A DNA stretch of 64,000 bases from Shewanella algae (GTDB lineage: Bacteria > Pseudomonadota > Gammaproteobacteria > Enterobacterales > Shewanellaceae), in NCBI RefSeq assembly GCF_009183365.2, contig NZ_CP068230.1, positions 941,001 through 1,005,000 on the forward strand. The letters are read 5' to 3'. Each line of letters starts with the position of its first letter. Position 1 is the first letter of the stretch. Shown here piece by piece: positions 17,422 through 26,411 of this stretch. A program made the position numbers and the translations under genes. The notes beneath the pieces were generated by a model, which was given only the letters and a program-made list of their open reading frames with translations, was not told the DNA's origin and ran no database searches.

Positions 17422-19499
17422 GTCAGCACACTATCCCCTGTGAAACCTTAACCGACTGGATTGAAATCGACTTTCGTGATGAAAGCAATCAGCCCTTATC
17501 TGGGTTAACAGCCACTGTTACCGATGCCGCCGGCAACAGTCGACAGCTCAAGTTGACGGGGGGGCCGCAACTGATCACCTGCTTGGCGCCGGGGGCGGTG
17601 ACGCTGACTTTTGATACCGACAGCTGGCTCAAGGCTGTGATGTCCAGGCGTCCCCTGAATGCTGCCGAAACCTCCGCCGTGCCTGAATATGTTAAGGCGG
17701 CCAAGGGCTTCAACAATACGGTTAAACAGCATTTGCAGGCAACGGTTGGTGATTTTTGGCAACAGCCGCCTACAGCAGCCGTGGCCGAGCGCCATCAAGC
17801 CGGGAAAGGCAAGAGTGGTGCGATAGAGCTGCTCAGCCGCAACGCCTATGTGGTGGAGATCCAGGCATTCAAATGGTTAACCGTGCGTATGGGGCTGTTT
17901 TTCGATGGCACAGCCAACAACACCTATAACGTTGATTGGGGCCGGCAACAGCAGGAGCGGGCGGCGCATTACTGTATGAACCGCTTCTCGGTGGAGTCAC
18001 AGGAGCAGGCCCTTGAACTGGCGGCTCAGTGTCAGGCACCCATGCCCAAGGCGATGGAGAATCTCAGTGCCACCAATGAATACACCAATGTGCAGAAACT
18101 TGAGTGGCTTTACGCCAATCAACTCTATGGCGCGGGCCTTTTGCAGTTTGGCTTGTATGTCAAAGGGATAGGTACGTCTCTGGAAGAGCCGGCTAACGGT
18201 ATAGATGATGATGATGCCTTTGCCGGGGTGGCAGCCGGACGCGGGGATAACGGTGTTGAGTCTCGGGTGGAGCAGGCATTGAATGATGTCTGTCAGAACA
18301 AGCTCAAGTCGCAGTGGGGCCGCCTTGCCAACCAGTATGATGGCGTAGGTAAGTTTGAGTTTGATCTCTTTGGTTTCAGTCGTGGTGCAGCGGCGGCACG
18401 TCATTGCGCCAACATGGTGCTCAGGGAAAAAGATAACCTGTTCCAGGCCGCGCTGGCGAAGCATTGCAGCGATGTACCGCTGCGCTCGGATATGGACTGG
18501 CAAAACAATGAGCATTGTCAGATCCACTTCGTCGGTATTTACGATACCGTCGCCGCAATTGCGACCCTGTGGGACGGCATAGATCCCCATGATGAACATA
18601 ATGGGGATGTGAAGCTCTGGCTGGATCCCAAGCGGGTGAAGAAGGTGGTGCATCTCACTGCCAATCCAAGGGATGAGTTCAGGTATAACTTCTCGCTCAA
18701 TAGCCTCAACAACGCCTCTCGAAACCCAACGGCCCCCTTCTTTGAGGCTGTATTGCCCGGGGCACACTCGGATCTTGGCGGTGGCTACTATTCACGCCAG
18801 TTTTTCGATGGCAAGGTGCAGTCCTACAACCCGCTGTTTACCGAGACCAAGCTGGTTGCCGCCTATCACAGCCGCTTGCCGAAAAACGCCGTCAGCAGCA
18901 ATAGCCCGGTGGCCTTTGGTCAAGGGGACGATCCGGCATTGACCGCCAAGGTGATGGCCTCAGATGCAGGTAAAAAGGTGCTGCGGGAAATCGATCGTTT
19001 GGTCACCATGAACTGGTGTCAGACCTCGGACTTGAGTATCGATTATGTGGTCAGGCCTGTATTGCAGGGCAACAAGAACAGGGAGCCGGAAGAGAGGGTA
19101 ACGGTGAAGCTGACCATGACGCGGATTGTTGAAGGGGATCTGTCACGCCTGTATCTAAGATTGATGGCCGGTTTGGCCAAGTTCAGCGGTGTGAACTTTG
19201 ATGATGGTGCCTTCGAGCAGAAATGGAGTTCGGACAGCAGCTACAAGGTGGAAGATCTCAACAGTCACTTTAACCTGCTTGGCCGTTCATTCGCCGCTAT
19301 TTGCGAAGAGGTATTGCAGCAGGCGACGCAGGGGCAACTGCACCCGCTGCTTGGCGATGAATCTTTCAGGCGGGCACTGAGGCCACACTTTATTCACCAC
19401 AGCGCCGATGTGGTATCGGTCGCCGGTGGTTTCATCGTGCCTTATATCCCCAACGACGGCAATGCTCGCGCCGTGCACCCGGCCGTAAAAGGGAAATAG
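17418..19499 (+). CDS. Tle1-type T6SS phospholipase effector (DUF2235)
   Basis: The 693-residue protein belongs to the Tle1/DUF2235 alpha/beta-hydrolase family of T6SS lipase effectors. The nucleophile motif is GFSRG with Ser321. Asp376 in IYDT and His450 in PGAHSDLGGGY complete the likely triad. An upstream MGLFFDGTANN motif is also typical. It should hydrolyse phospholipids of the target cell from the periplasm. ATG 17418 overlaps the adaptor stop and has GGATGGAG upstream. The next gene encodes a lipoprotein, the usual immunity type for Tle1. There is no signal peptide, in keeping with T6SS delivery. Confidence 0.9.
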   Translation: MSQHTIPCETLTDWIEIDFRDESNQPLSGLTATVTDAAGNSRQLKLTGGPQLITCLAPGAVTLTFDTDSWLKAVMSRRPLNAAETSAVPEYVKAAKGFNNTVKQHLQATVGDFWQQPPTAAVAERHQAGKGKSGAIELLSRNAYVVEIQAFKWLTVRMGLFFDGTANNTYNVDWGRQQQERAAHYCMNRFSVESQEQALELAAQCQAPMPKAMENLSATNEYTNVQKLEWLYANQLYGAGLLQFGLYVKGIGTSLEEPANGIDDDDAFAGVAAGRGDNGVESRVEQALNDVCQNKLKSQWGRLANQYDGVGKFEFDLFGFSRGAAAARHCANMVLREKDNLFQAALAKHCSDVPLRSDMDWQNNEHCQIHFVGIYDTVAAIATLWDGIDPHDEHNGDVKLWLDPKRVKKVVHLTANPRDEFRYNFSLNSLNNASRNPTAPFFEAVLPGAHSDLGGGYYSRQFFDGKVQSYNPLFTETKLVAAYHSRLPKNAVSSNSPVAFGQGDDPALTAKVMASDAGKKVLREIDRLVTMNWCQTSDLSIDYVVRPVLQGNKNREPEERVTVKLTMTRIVEGDLSRLYLRLMAGLAKFSGVNFDDGAFEQKWSSDSSYKVEDLNSHFNLLGRSFAAICEEVLQQATQGQLHPLLGDESFRRALRPHFIHHSADVVSVAGGFIVPYIPNDGNARAVHPAVKGK

Positions 19500-19500
19500 T

Positions 19501-20610
19501 ATGCCTATGGGGTTTGCCACAGTACTTCGCCTGTTGTTATTGCTGATGAGCGGCTTTCTGTTTGCCTGCTCGGGAGGCAGCATGAGCGCCAGAGCCGCAT
19601 CTCAGAGCGAAGGTATTCCCTGGGATATAGAGATAGTGGCGCCTTTTTATTATGAAGTCATGCCCATGGGCAATCCTGTGCCGACTGTCTATGGCCTCAA
19701 CAGTAAGCAGGACTGGACTTCGGTGCATACCGGCTTTCGGCGGATCCCGGACCTCAAGACCCATAAGGCCAATGCCTCCGGCGGGCTGGATCCCTGGACA
19801 CTGGATTTTTGTTTCAACTGCATCAGCAGTTTTTATAACGCCGATGCCTATGTTCAGCCGCCGGAAGAGATATTTATCCGCTATCTGGCGCTCACTGAAG
19901 AGCGGGTCTATGAACTGAGTTTCCGCTTGCCTGATGAGTTGCAGCGGCAGATGTTGGCCGCGGCAACCGGCGATAATGACAGTGGTAAAGCTTGTCAAAC
20001 CGGCATTTTATTTGGCTTGTTGCCGGGCGGCGAAGCCAAGGTGTGGCTCGCGGTTTGCGGCCGTTATCAGTACCTGCGTCAGGCCCAGGCTCAGTTTGGC
20101 CCCATGACACTCGATACAAGCGACAGGGATTATCGCCAGTATATGCTGGCCATTGAAGGGCAGAGGCGCAAAAATGCCGCATCCGCAGAGCCTTTGCTGC
20201 CTGTCCGCCCTGAGAGGCTGGAGTCGATGCGCCAAAGTGGCCCGGGAATGGAGCAAGAACCGGCGTTGGTGAGCGATAGCCGCTGCTGGGCCGATAAGCC
20301 CGAGCGCCCCTTGAGCCCACAAACGCCGCTTAGTCGGCAGCAACAACGCTGGCTCAGCCGTTTATGGCTCGATGCCAAGCCGCTGCTGGATAGCAGTGAA
20401 CTCTATTACAGCTTGCCGCAGGCGGTAACTCTGGCCTGGGAGGAAGCCGCCGCCAAGGGCCTGAGTCCAAGAGAGTCTGAATTATGGGTGCTGGCCAGAG
20501 TGGCTGCATCATCGAGCGGCGAGTTGGCACCCTTGGCAGCCAGGCTGCAGTTGACAGATACAGAGCTTGCCAGGGTGCAGCAATGGGCAGATGAATTTTG
20601 CGGACGTTAA
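19501..20610 (+). CDS. DUF2931-like lipoprotein, likely Tle1 immunity
   Basis: The 369-residue protein has a lipoprotein signal with lipobox LFAC around residue 23, so it should be anchored in the outer or inner membrane facing the periplasm. The mature part starts WDIEIVAPFYYEVMP and contains PWTLDFCFNC, a pattern of DUF2931 proteins found next to Tle1 effectors. It begins 1 nt after the effector stop. The proposed role is to bind and block the phospholipase in the producer's periplasm. The C-terminal third (after about 250) is longer than in small DUF2931 proteins. Confidence 0.75.
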   Translation: MPMGFATVLRLLLLLMSGFLFACSGGSMSARAASQSEGIPWDIEIVAPFYYEVMPMGNPVPTVYGLNSKQDWTSVHTGFRRIPDLKTHKANASGGLDPWTLDFCFNCISSFYNADAYVQPPEEIFIRYLALTEERVYELSFRLPDELQRQMLAAATGDNDSGKACQTGILFGLLPGGEAKVWLAVCGRYQYLRQAQAQFGPMTLDTSDRDYRQYMLAIEGQRRKNAASAEPLLPVRPERLESMRQSGPGMEQEPALVSDSRCWADKPERPLSPQTPLSRQQQRWLSRLWLDAKPLLDSSELYYSLPQAVTLAWEEAAAKGLSPRESELWVLARVAASSSGELAPLAARLQLTDTELARVQQWADEFCGR

Positions 20611-20632
20611 TCAAGGTATTAAGGAGTCAGTT

Positions 20633-20917
20633 ATGGGTAATGCCGTTAAGTTGGGCGATATAGGGACAGATCATGATGGGTTTCCACCCACGCCGGTGAC
20701 TTCGGCCTCTTCCACGGTCAAGGTGGATGGTATTCCGCTGGCACGTCAGGGCGATTCATTGGCCCCCCACGACAAGCCCAAACATCCGCCGCACCCTCGT
20801 ACCATTGCCGCGGGTTCGGGCAGTGTTTTTATCGATGGGACACCCGCCGCCAGAACCGGCGATGCGGTTGACTGCGGCGGTACTCTGGTGGGCGGTGGCA
20901 CTGTGAATATTGGTTGA
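20633..20917 (+). CDS. PAAR-domain T6SS tip protein
   Basis: The 94-residue PAAR protein forms the sharp cone on the VgrG trimer. It shows the family layout: MGNAVKLGDIGTDH, a central HPPHPRTIAAGS loop, and TPAARTGDAVDCGG near the end with His/Cys ligands for the metal at the tip. ATG 20633 sits 6 nt behind AAGGAG, which rules out the longer in-frame start at 20567. It closes module 2, so the module holds all exported parts (Hcp, VgrG, PAAR, cargo) but no sheath or baseplate genes. Confidence 0.93.
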   Translation: MGNAVKLGDIGTDHDGFPPTPVTSASSTVKVDGIPLARQGDSLAPHDKPKHPPHPRTIAAGSGSVFIDGTPAARTGDAVDCGGTLVGGGTVNIG

Positions 20918-21017
20918 GATCTGAGCGGTAAAAATGGCCCATGGGACTGGCTCGTTGCAGTGGCCTTCTGTATGATGGCGGCCTTGAAAATTCAGTCAGT
21001 TCCACAGAGGTATCGAA

Positions 21018-21599
21018 ATGGAAGTCAATCAAGAGCAGAGCCAGCGTCGCGGCGCCAAAAAGATCAGATTTGATAATCAGGAGTTGGTAAAAACCAGCTT
21101 TTGGGTCAGCCAAATTTTTATGATTATCGCCACTGTTGCCGGGGTTTATTTGGCGGCGCAGGAAGGTCTGTCACAGGCGATTAAGTTTGATAGCCTGACC
21201 AATATGCAGAACAACTATCATCTGCAACATTCTCTCTATGAAGAGCTGAAAGACAATGTCACTGTAATGACAGAGTATGCTGAGCGAATAGAGAAAGAAA
21301 AACCTTATAATATCAAAGAATATCATCCAGTTATGGCGGACTTTGTCTGGCAAAACATGAAGTATTCTGCCTACACCCTGGAAACCCCCAGCGATATCCT
21401 CTCCGGTGCCCGTCGTTTCTACATGGGCTCTGAAGATATTGTCGGCAAAATTGAACGTAAGTTCTATGGCCCAAGCTTTGGTACCAAACAACTGAGAGTG
21501 CTGATTGAAGAGGTCGAAACCAAGACCTTGCCCAAGTTGGAGCAGAGCTATAAGAAGATGGCCGACGAACTGAAACGTGCCGGTATGGATGTAAACTGA
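21018..21599 (+). CDS. Single-pass membrane protein of unknown function, paralogue 1
   Basis: The 193-residue protein has a basic N-terminus (RRGAKKIRFDN), one transmembrane segment at about residues 28-48 and a helical, probably periplasmic C-terminal domain of about 140 residues. I do not recognise the family. It is clearly homologous to the gene at 21691: both share ELVKTSFWVSQ, GVYLAAQ-GLSQAIKFDSL and DFVWQNM-YSA-LETP. The gene lies after PAAR but has its own ribosome site (AGAGG) and need not belong to the T6SS module. Confidence 0.75.
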   Translation: MEVNQEQSQRRGAKKIRFDNQELVKTSFWVSQIFMIIATVAGVYLAAQEGLSQAIKFDSLTNMQNNYHLQHSLYEELKDNVTVMTEYAERIEKEKPYNIKEYHPVMADFVWQNMKYSAYTLETPSDILSGARRFYMGSEDIVGKIERKFYGPSFGTKQLRVLIEEVETKTLPKLEQSYKKMADELKRAGMDVN

Positions 21600-21690
21600 C
21601 AACTCCGGTTGTTGCTTGGGAATCGGCCGACGGATAACTGAGTTTCCCGGACTCACAATGACAGGTTAAATACCATCATTGGGAGTTGCT

Positions 21691-22278
21691 ATGGAAAGGA
21701 AATCTGAGCCGGTATCAAACGGCCGTAAAATTCATTTTGACAATAGTGAGCTGGTGAAAACCAGCTTCTGGGTGAGCCAGCTGTTGATGGTGCTGGCAAC
21801 GGTTTTGGGCGTTTATCTGGCGGCGCAGCAGGGGCTGTCACAGGCGATTAAGTTTGATTCTCTGGTCAATACCCAGAACAACTATCATCTACAACGTGCC
21901 TTGTATGACGAAGTGCGGGATAACTTGCAGACGCTGGAAGCCTATATGGCGGACATAGATAAACTCAGACCGCTGGACTTGCGGTCATTGCATCCCCAGC
22001 TTAGCGATTTTGTCTGGCAAAACATGTATTACTCGGCCAATGCACTGGAAACACCGGCTGAGATCCTGACCGCTATCCGCAGGTTCAGAATTGAATCTGC
22101 CCAGCTGATTGAAAAAATGGAAAAGCAAGAGTTGAGCCGCGGTGTCGGTACAACCAAGTTAAGAGCCTTGGTAGGGAAGATTTCGGCCGATACTCTGCCT
22201 AAGCTGCAACTGAGTTTCCAGCGTATGGAGCTTGAGTTGCAGCGTAGTGGCATGGATGTGAATATCACAGAGGAATAA
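21691..22278 (+). CDS. Single-pass membrane protein of unknown function, paralogue 2
   Basis: The 195-residue paralogue of the preceding gene has the same layout: basic N-terminus, one transmembrane helix (about 25-45) and a helical extracytoplasmic domain. ATG 21691 has GGGAG 5 nt upstream; the in-frame TTG at 21679 is less likely. The stop lies 3 nt before the rhomboid gene, so the two are co-transcribed. The transmembrane helix has small and polar residues (GVYLAAQQGLSQ), which would suit a rhomboid substrate; that is speculation. Confidence 0.75.
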   Translation: MERKSEPVSNGRKIHFDNSELVKTSFWVSQLLMVLATVLGVYLAAQQGLSQAIKFDSLVNTQNNYHLQRALYDEVRDNLQTLEAYMADIDKLRPLDLRSLHPQLSDFVWQNMYYSANALETPAEILTAIRRFRIESAQLIEKMEKQELSRGVGTTKLRALVGKISADTLPKLQLSFQRMELELQRSGMDVNITEE

Positions 22279-22281
22279 TCC

Positions 22282-23364
22282 ATGAGTTTAAAATGTCCCG
22301 GGTGTCACAGCGAGTCGATGCGCACCTTTGAGCTTTACGGTGAGCAGGTGGACAGCTGCAATCAATGTGAAGGCATCTGGTTTGACAACGGCGAGCTTAA
22401 CGGTGCGCTGTCAACAGCCGACAATGGCAACGATCATGTGCGCATCGAGGAGTCGCTGGGGCCGCACCTCGGGCTTTCCAAGCGCCAGTGTATGCACTGT
22501 GAAGAACAGATGCACAGATACCATCTGATGGACGGCTATCAGATAGAGCTGGATGTCTGCCACAGTTGCAGTGGGGTTTGGGTCGACAAGGATGAAAGGG
22601 ATAAGGTGGTGCAATCCCCAAGGCTGCAAGGGCTACTGGCCGAGCTGAATGGCAAGATCAGTGTGAAGACCTGGCTGTTTCAGTTTTTGTCGCAAATGCC
22701 GGTGGAGTTTAATCTCAAAACCCGTTCACAACCCGCCATCACCTACCTGCTGCTGGCACTCAATATCATGATCTTTGCCGCTTATGGCACAGACTTGGAC
22801 ATAGCTGACACCGTATTTGCCAACTTTGCCCTGCGGGCCGATGAGGTGTTGCACGGCAGCCATGTATGGACCCTGTTCAGCCATATGTTCCTTCACGGCG
22901 ACTGGATCCACCTGGCGGGCAATATGTACTTCCTCTATGTGGTTGGCGACAATCTGGAAGACGCCTTGGGACGCATGAGATTCCTTGGGCTTTATCTGCT
23001 TTGTGGCCTGGCGGCTGCGGCGGTGCAGATTATTGCCGATCCCGGCTCCAATATCCCTATGGTGGGTGCCAGTGGCGCCATTGCCGGCCTGTTCGGCATG
23101 TATCTATTGTGGTTCCGTCATGCCAGCCTGACCTTTATGTTTGTTATCTACCAGAAGAAGCTGTCGCCTATGGCTTTCTTTGCCATCTGGCTGGTATTCA
23201 ACGTGGTTGGTTTGATGATGGCCGGTGAAGGCGTGGCTTACTGGGCTCATATCGGTGGCTTTGCCATGGGACTTATCCTGGGGTTTGGCCTCAAATCCAG
23301 AGTGATGCAGCAAAATCCCTTGCTGGCGATGCTTAATGAGCCAGAGGTGAAGATCCGTCGCTGA
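22282..23364 (+). CDS. Rhomboid intramembrane serine protease with zinc-ribbon N-terminus
   Basis: The 360-residue protein starts with two zf-TFIIB-type zinc ribbons (CPGC...CNQC near residues 5-30 and CMHC...CHSC near 73-97), then a rhomboid domain. The catalytic Ser264 lies in GASGAIAG and His323 in YWAHIGGFAMG; HLAGNMYFLY is the conserved TM2 motif. It should cleave transmembrane segments in the inner membrane. It follows the single-pass paralogue by 3 nt, and one or both neighbours could be substrates. The zinc ribbons are cytoplasmic and may gate or recruit. Confidence 0.92.
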   Translation: MSLKCPGCHSESMRTFELYGEQVDSCNQCEGIWFDNGELNGALSTADNGNDHVRIEESLGPHLGLSKRQCMHCEEQMHRYHLMDGYQIELDVCHSCSGVWVDKDERDKVVQSPRLQGLLAELNGKISVKTWLFQFLSQMPVEFNLKTRSQPAITYLLLALNIMIFAAYGTDLDIADTVFANFALRADEVLHGSHVWTLFSHMFLHGDWIHLAGNMYFLYVVGDNLEDALGRMRFLGLYLLCGLAAAAVQIIADPGSNIPMVGASGAIAGLFGMYLLWFRHASLTFMFVIYQKKLSPMAFFAIWLVFNVVGLMMAGEGVAYWAHIGGFAMGLILGFGLKSRVMQQNPLLAMLNEPEVKIRR

Positions 23365-23384
23365 GTTTCAGTTAGGTTCGTAGG

Positions 23385-23541
23385 TAAGGTGCGAATAAGC
23401 CCTCGTGGCACTCTCTGATGCAGAGAGTGGCTTGCACAGCAATTGGCGTTCAAGGCATCCGACTGAAGGCATGCCGGGGCCTGTCGAAGTCGGCCTTCTC
23501 TAATAAACCCCGGTCAGTTCTCTGAGCGGGGTTTATTTTTT
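23385..23541 (+). terminator. Terminator after rhomboid gene; possible short RNA
   Basis: The strong terminator is AATAAACCCCG / CGGGGTTTATT (23502-23537) with a 14-nt loop and a T run to 23541. Upstream lies a second 8-bp stem, CACTCTCT / AGAGAGTG (23410-23430). The two hairpins are 70 nt apart, so a small RNA ending at this terminator is possible, but I see no clear promoter. Confidence 0.75.
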
Positions 23542-23618
23542 ACCGCTGAAAAATATTGCGCTTTTTTCCAAGGCAGTGTTATTGTCGGCAAATGGGTGTT
23601 TTGAGATCTGGATCACAG

Positions 23619-23954
23619 ATGAGCCGAATCGAGAGGTGGTTTGCATTATTGCTGGTCAGTATTTTGCTGACGGGCACTCTTGCTGCTATCCCTAAGGCCC
23701 ATTCTCAGCAGGTTTCTCTGGTACCGGTTTCAGCCTCAATACCTCTGGCGGTGCAGGGAGATAATTCCCAAGGCCTGTTCCTCAAGACGCTGACAGATTC
23801 TCAGGAGCCGACGCTTCCGAAACAGAAATCTACTCATCTGGCGCCTTCGGCCGAGTTGGTACTGCGCTTGCCGTCGCTGGAGTCATTGCAATCCCATGCA
23901 CTGCATGTATTTCCTCAGGCACAGACCCGCGCACCGCCATTAGACCTCATTTGA
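23619..23954 (+). CDS. Small secreted or membrane-anchored protein, unknown
   Basis: The 111-residue product has an N-terminal hydrophobic segment (FALLLVSILLTGTLAAI) followed by AHSQ, which looks like a signal peptide. The rest is Ser/Pro/Leu-rich without a known domain. ATG 23619 is the best start before the hydrophobic segment; longer in-frame starts at 23556 and 23592 exist. The ribosome site is weak. It is followed by a small hairpin (23966-23990) and the CBS-domain gene. I do not recognise it. Confidence 0.5.
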   Translation: MSRIERWFALLLVSILLTGTLAAIPKAHSQQVSLVPVSASIPLAVQGDNSQGLFLKTLTDSQEPTLPKQKSTHLAPSAELVLRLPSLESLQSHALHVFPQAQTRAPPLDLI

Positions 23955-24019
23955 AAACCGTCTTTCGGGTTCGCACTAATGCGAAGCCCGGCAACCCAGT
24001 TTCCAAGTGAGGTAACAAT

Positions 24020-24610
24020 ATGAAAACACTTCATCCTTTTGCGATTGCCAGCAACGACAGGCTGCAAGCCTCTGCTTTAGCCAATCAACTCAACCCTTAT
24101 GACAATGCCTTAGAGGCCATGATGGACTTCAGCCACAGTGCGCGTATGGTCATCAGCGCCGATATGCCGGCGCCTGATGCCTCAGCCCTGATGCAGAGTG
24201 AACACAGCGCATTGCACTTTGTCATTAATGCCCGTCATGAAATGCTGGGTATTATCACCCAGGAGCTGTTGGCGCCGGACAATCTGCTCAAGCTTGTCGA
24301 CAAGGCCCATCAACCTTCCTCCTGGACGGTATTTGATTTGATGCTGCCAAGAGAGCAACTGCAGGCACTGGCCTATGATGAGGTTGCCAACGCCAGTGTC
24401 GCCGATGTGTTGCAGAGCCTGCGTCACAGCCGCGAGAACTATTTTGCTGTGGTCGATACCCAGACCCATCAGATCCGCGGATTGTTGAGCCTGGCCGATA
24501 TCAGCCACCGTTTGAATGTCGGCCAGTTGAGGGAAGACAAGGGCGGCAATCTGCTGAATATTCTGCGGCAGATAAACACCAGTCATGGCTTGGTTCAGCA
24601 GATAGCCTGA
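24020..24610 (+). CDS. CBS-pair domain protein
   Basis: The 196-residue soluble protein appears to be made of one CBS pair (about residues 30-180), with ALHFVINARHEMLGIIT in the first motif, VFDLMLPREQLQAL linking, and NYFAVVDTQTHQIRGLLSLADI in the second. Such pairs bind adenosine nucleotides and act as energy or redox sensors. No catalytic or channel domain is fused, so it may regulate another protein. GAGGTAACAAT precedes the ATG. The hairpin at 23966-23990 lies in its leader. Confidence 0.8.
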   Translation: MKTLHPFAIASNDRLQASALANQLNPYDNALEAMMDFSHSARMVISADMPAPDASALMQSEHSALHFVINARHEMLGIITQELLAPDNLLKLVDKAHQPSSWTVFDLMLPREQLQALAYDEVANASVADVLQSLRHSRENYFAVVDTQTHQIRGLLSLADISHRLNVGQLREDKGGNLLNILRQINTSHGLVQQIA

Positions 24611-24673
24611 TTTCGGCGCTGTTTCCAATATTTTGATCGATAAAGGTCCGGTCGCCTTGGCGCGCCGGGCCTA

Positions 24674-25918
24674 TTACTGCAGTTCCCACCATTCCCAGCT
24701 TTCCAGTTGATAGGCTTCGGCCAGCTCCAGCGCCTTGGCATGAGCTGCTTTTGCCCCAAGGCTGTCGCCTTCAGCCGCCAGTGCCAGGCTCAGTTGTTGC
24801 TGCCAATCAGCCTGGGTTGCGCCCGCTTTTGAGGTCATCAGCAAGAGTTCCTTGGCCAGCTTAAACTCGCCCCGGTTGTTGAGCACTTTGGCAAAGCCGG
24901 CACTCAGCTCTGCAAGATCCTCTGGAAACTGCTTCTTGGCCAGGGCGAGCACTTCGGCCATCTTTGATTTCTGCTCACTGTAATAGAGGTACTTTCCCAA
25001 GGTGTAGGCCTGCAGCCAGTCGAAATGAAAGCCGCTCCAAAGTGTTTTCTTGGCCTCAAAGTGCGCCATTACCGCTTCATAATCGCCAAGCTGCAGCAAG
25101 AGGCCAACATCGGTAAAGTAACCTGGCGTCAGGCTTTCCAGCCCGGCAAGCAGCGCCGGCATGGCGGTGCTGTAGTGCGTCTCTGAGGGAAAGAAACGGT
25201 AGTCGAAGTGCCATTCGGACGCCTGCTCAGCGAGCAGTTTTCTGAATTCATCCACCCCCATGCCTTGCTCGTTGGCCAGAGAGAGAAAAAGCCTGGGGTA
25301 GGCCGATGTCTGCCTAGGCTGTTTCAGCCAAGGAGCGGCCCGCTCAAGCAGCGCCATATTGTCGTACCAGATGCTGGGACTCATGGCGAGAAAAGCACTG
25401 AAAGGACTCCTGGATTGCAACATCATCTGCAGGCTTAGCAAGCCCCCCAGAGAATAACCGGCAAGGGCATTGTGGCCCGAGGTGCGGTAGTGTTTGTCGA
25501 TATAGGGCACGAGTTCCTGTTGCAGGTGGGCGAGCATTTTGTCGCTGCCGCCAAAGTCTGCGCCCTCAGCCGATGGCCAGGTGGTGGAGTAGAGGTAGTC
25601 TTTTTGCCCCTGCATGGCGATACCCACTACTATCATGGGCGGTATCTTGCCCATTCTGGCGAGGTTATTGACTGCAGCGGAGACATGGCGGAATTGGAAG
25701 TCGGCATCGACGATATAGAGCACGGGATAACGGCGACCACTGTCTTGGGTGGCATGGTAGCGCTCCGGCAAGGACAGCATCCAGCGCCGCTCGCTTTGGT
25801 AGACCTTGGATGCCAGAGTATCACTGTAGCCATAGAGCAAAGGCTCTGGCTTGGCCAGGGCGACTGAACTTAAAAGAAGTGCCGGCAATAAAGCCAGCAG
25901 CGGCAGCCTGAGTTTCAT
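24674..25918 (-). CDS. Secreted alpha/beta-hydrolase, putative esterase
   Basis: The 414-residue protein has a Sec signal peptide (cut after SSVALA) and a PF00756-type esterase domain. The nucleophile elbow is GYSLGG with Ser156. RRWMLSLPERY and YPVLYIVDAD are family strands; SETHYS probably holds the catalytic His. The region after about residue 290 is helical and TPR-like (repeated LA-K-FPEDL, AKELLL, ALAAEGDSLGAKAAHAKAL). Related proteins hydrolyse siderophore or feruloyl esters; the substrate here is unknown. AAGGATG lies upstream of its ATG. Confidence 0.85.
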   Translation of the reverse strand: MKLRLPLLALLPALLLSSVALAKPEPLLYGYSDTLASKVYQSERRWMLSLPERYHATQDSGRRYPVLYIVDADFQFRHVSAAVNNLARMGKIPPMIVVGIAMQGQKDYLYSTTWPSAEGADFGGSDKMLAHLQQELVPYIDKHYRTSGHNALAGYSLGGLLSLQMMLQSRSPFSAFLAMSPSIWYDNMALLERAAPWLKQPRQTSAYPRLFLSLANEQGMGVDEFRKLLAEQASEWHFDYRFFPSETHYSTAMPALLAGLESLTPGYFTDVGLLLQLGDYEAVMAHFEAKKTLWSGFHFDWLQAYTLGKYLYYSEQKSKMAEVLALAKKQFPEDLAELSAGFAKVLNNRGEFKLAKELLLMTSKAGATQADWQQQLSLALAAEGDSLGAKAAHAKALELAEAYQLESWEWWELQ

Positions 25919-26020
25919 GGTTCATCCTTGGTTGTTTTTTAATTTTGTACCTGAATAAACTCCTGGAGGAAAGTGGCTATAGGCACGACCACTGGCAGAG
26001 GCAAGCACAAGACAAAAGAA

Positions 26021-26042
26021 GAGGGAGCCATCAGGCTCCCTC
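26021..26042 (-). terminator. Displaced terminator of the pntAB operon
   Basis: GAGGGAGCC / GGCTCCCTC forms a 9-bp stem with a 4-nt loop. Read on the minus strand it is followed by TTCTTTTGTC. Before the cassette arrived, it would have stood about 70 nt after the pntB stop. Confidence 0.65.
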
Positions 26043-26052
26043 TGTTAGTCAT

Positions 26053-26117
26053 GCTGTAGCTGCGATAGGCCGCTTAGAGTGATTTCAAAATCGCTTCTAC
26101 GCTGGCCTTGGCATCGC
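26053..26117. repeat. Left direct repeat (att-like), copy of pntB 3' end
   Basis: This 65-bp stretch is identical to 28223-28287. It begins GCTGTAGCTGCG and ends GCATCGC. It duplicates the last 44 bp of pntB plus 21 bp beyond its stop, but the rest of the gene is not present here. Confidence 0.97.
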
Positions 26118-26411
26118 TAAATGATGGTTGATTACGCTTTTTTAGCTTTTGGTTGAATGACTAGTGGATTTAAAGGCATGCTTCATGGCTATCTATCACT
26201 TGCGGTGAACGAGTGAGTAAACATATTGGGCGACACGCGGCTACTCATTAATCTATGTCGCCTTGTTCAGTTGTAATGTTTTTAACTACTAAATACAGTT
26301 ACTTGTGCTAATGTGGTTAAAAATAAGACTTAGGTATAGATACAAATCATCATAACTATATCCTTATAAGTTCTAACTCGAAATTTCTAAGTTAAGTAAG
26401 GGAGAAAGACA

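Larger units (their letters stand above)
25919..26411. other. Gap between esterase and FtsZ-like cassette gene
   Basis: The gap holds the hairpin at 26021-26042, the left 65-bp direct repeat (26053-26117) and an A/T-rich leader for the FtsZ-like gene. No credible gene is seen between 26118 and 26411. Confidence 0.8.
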
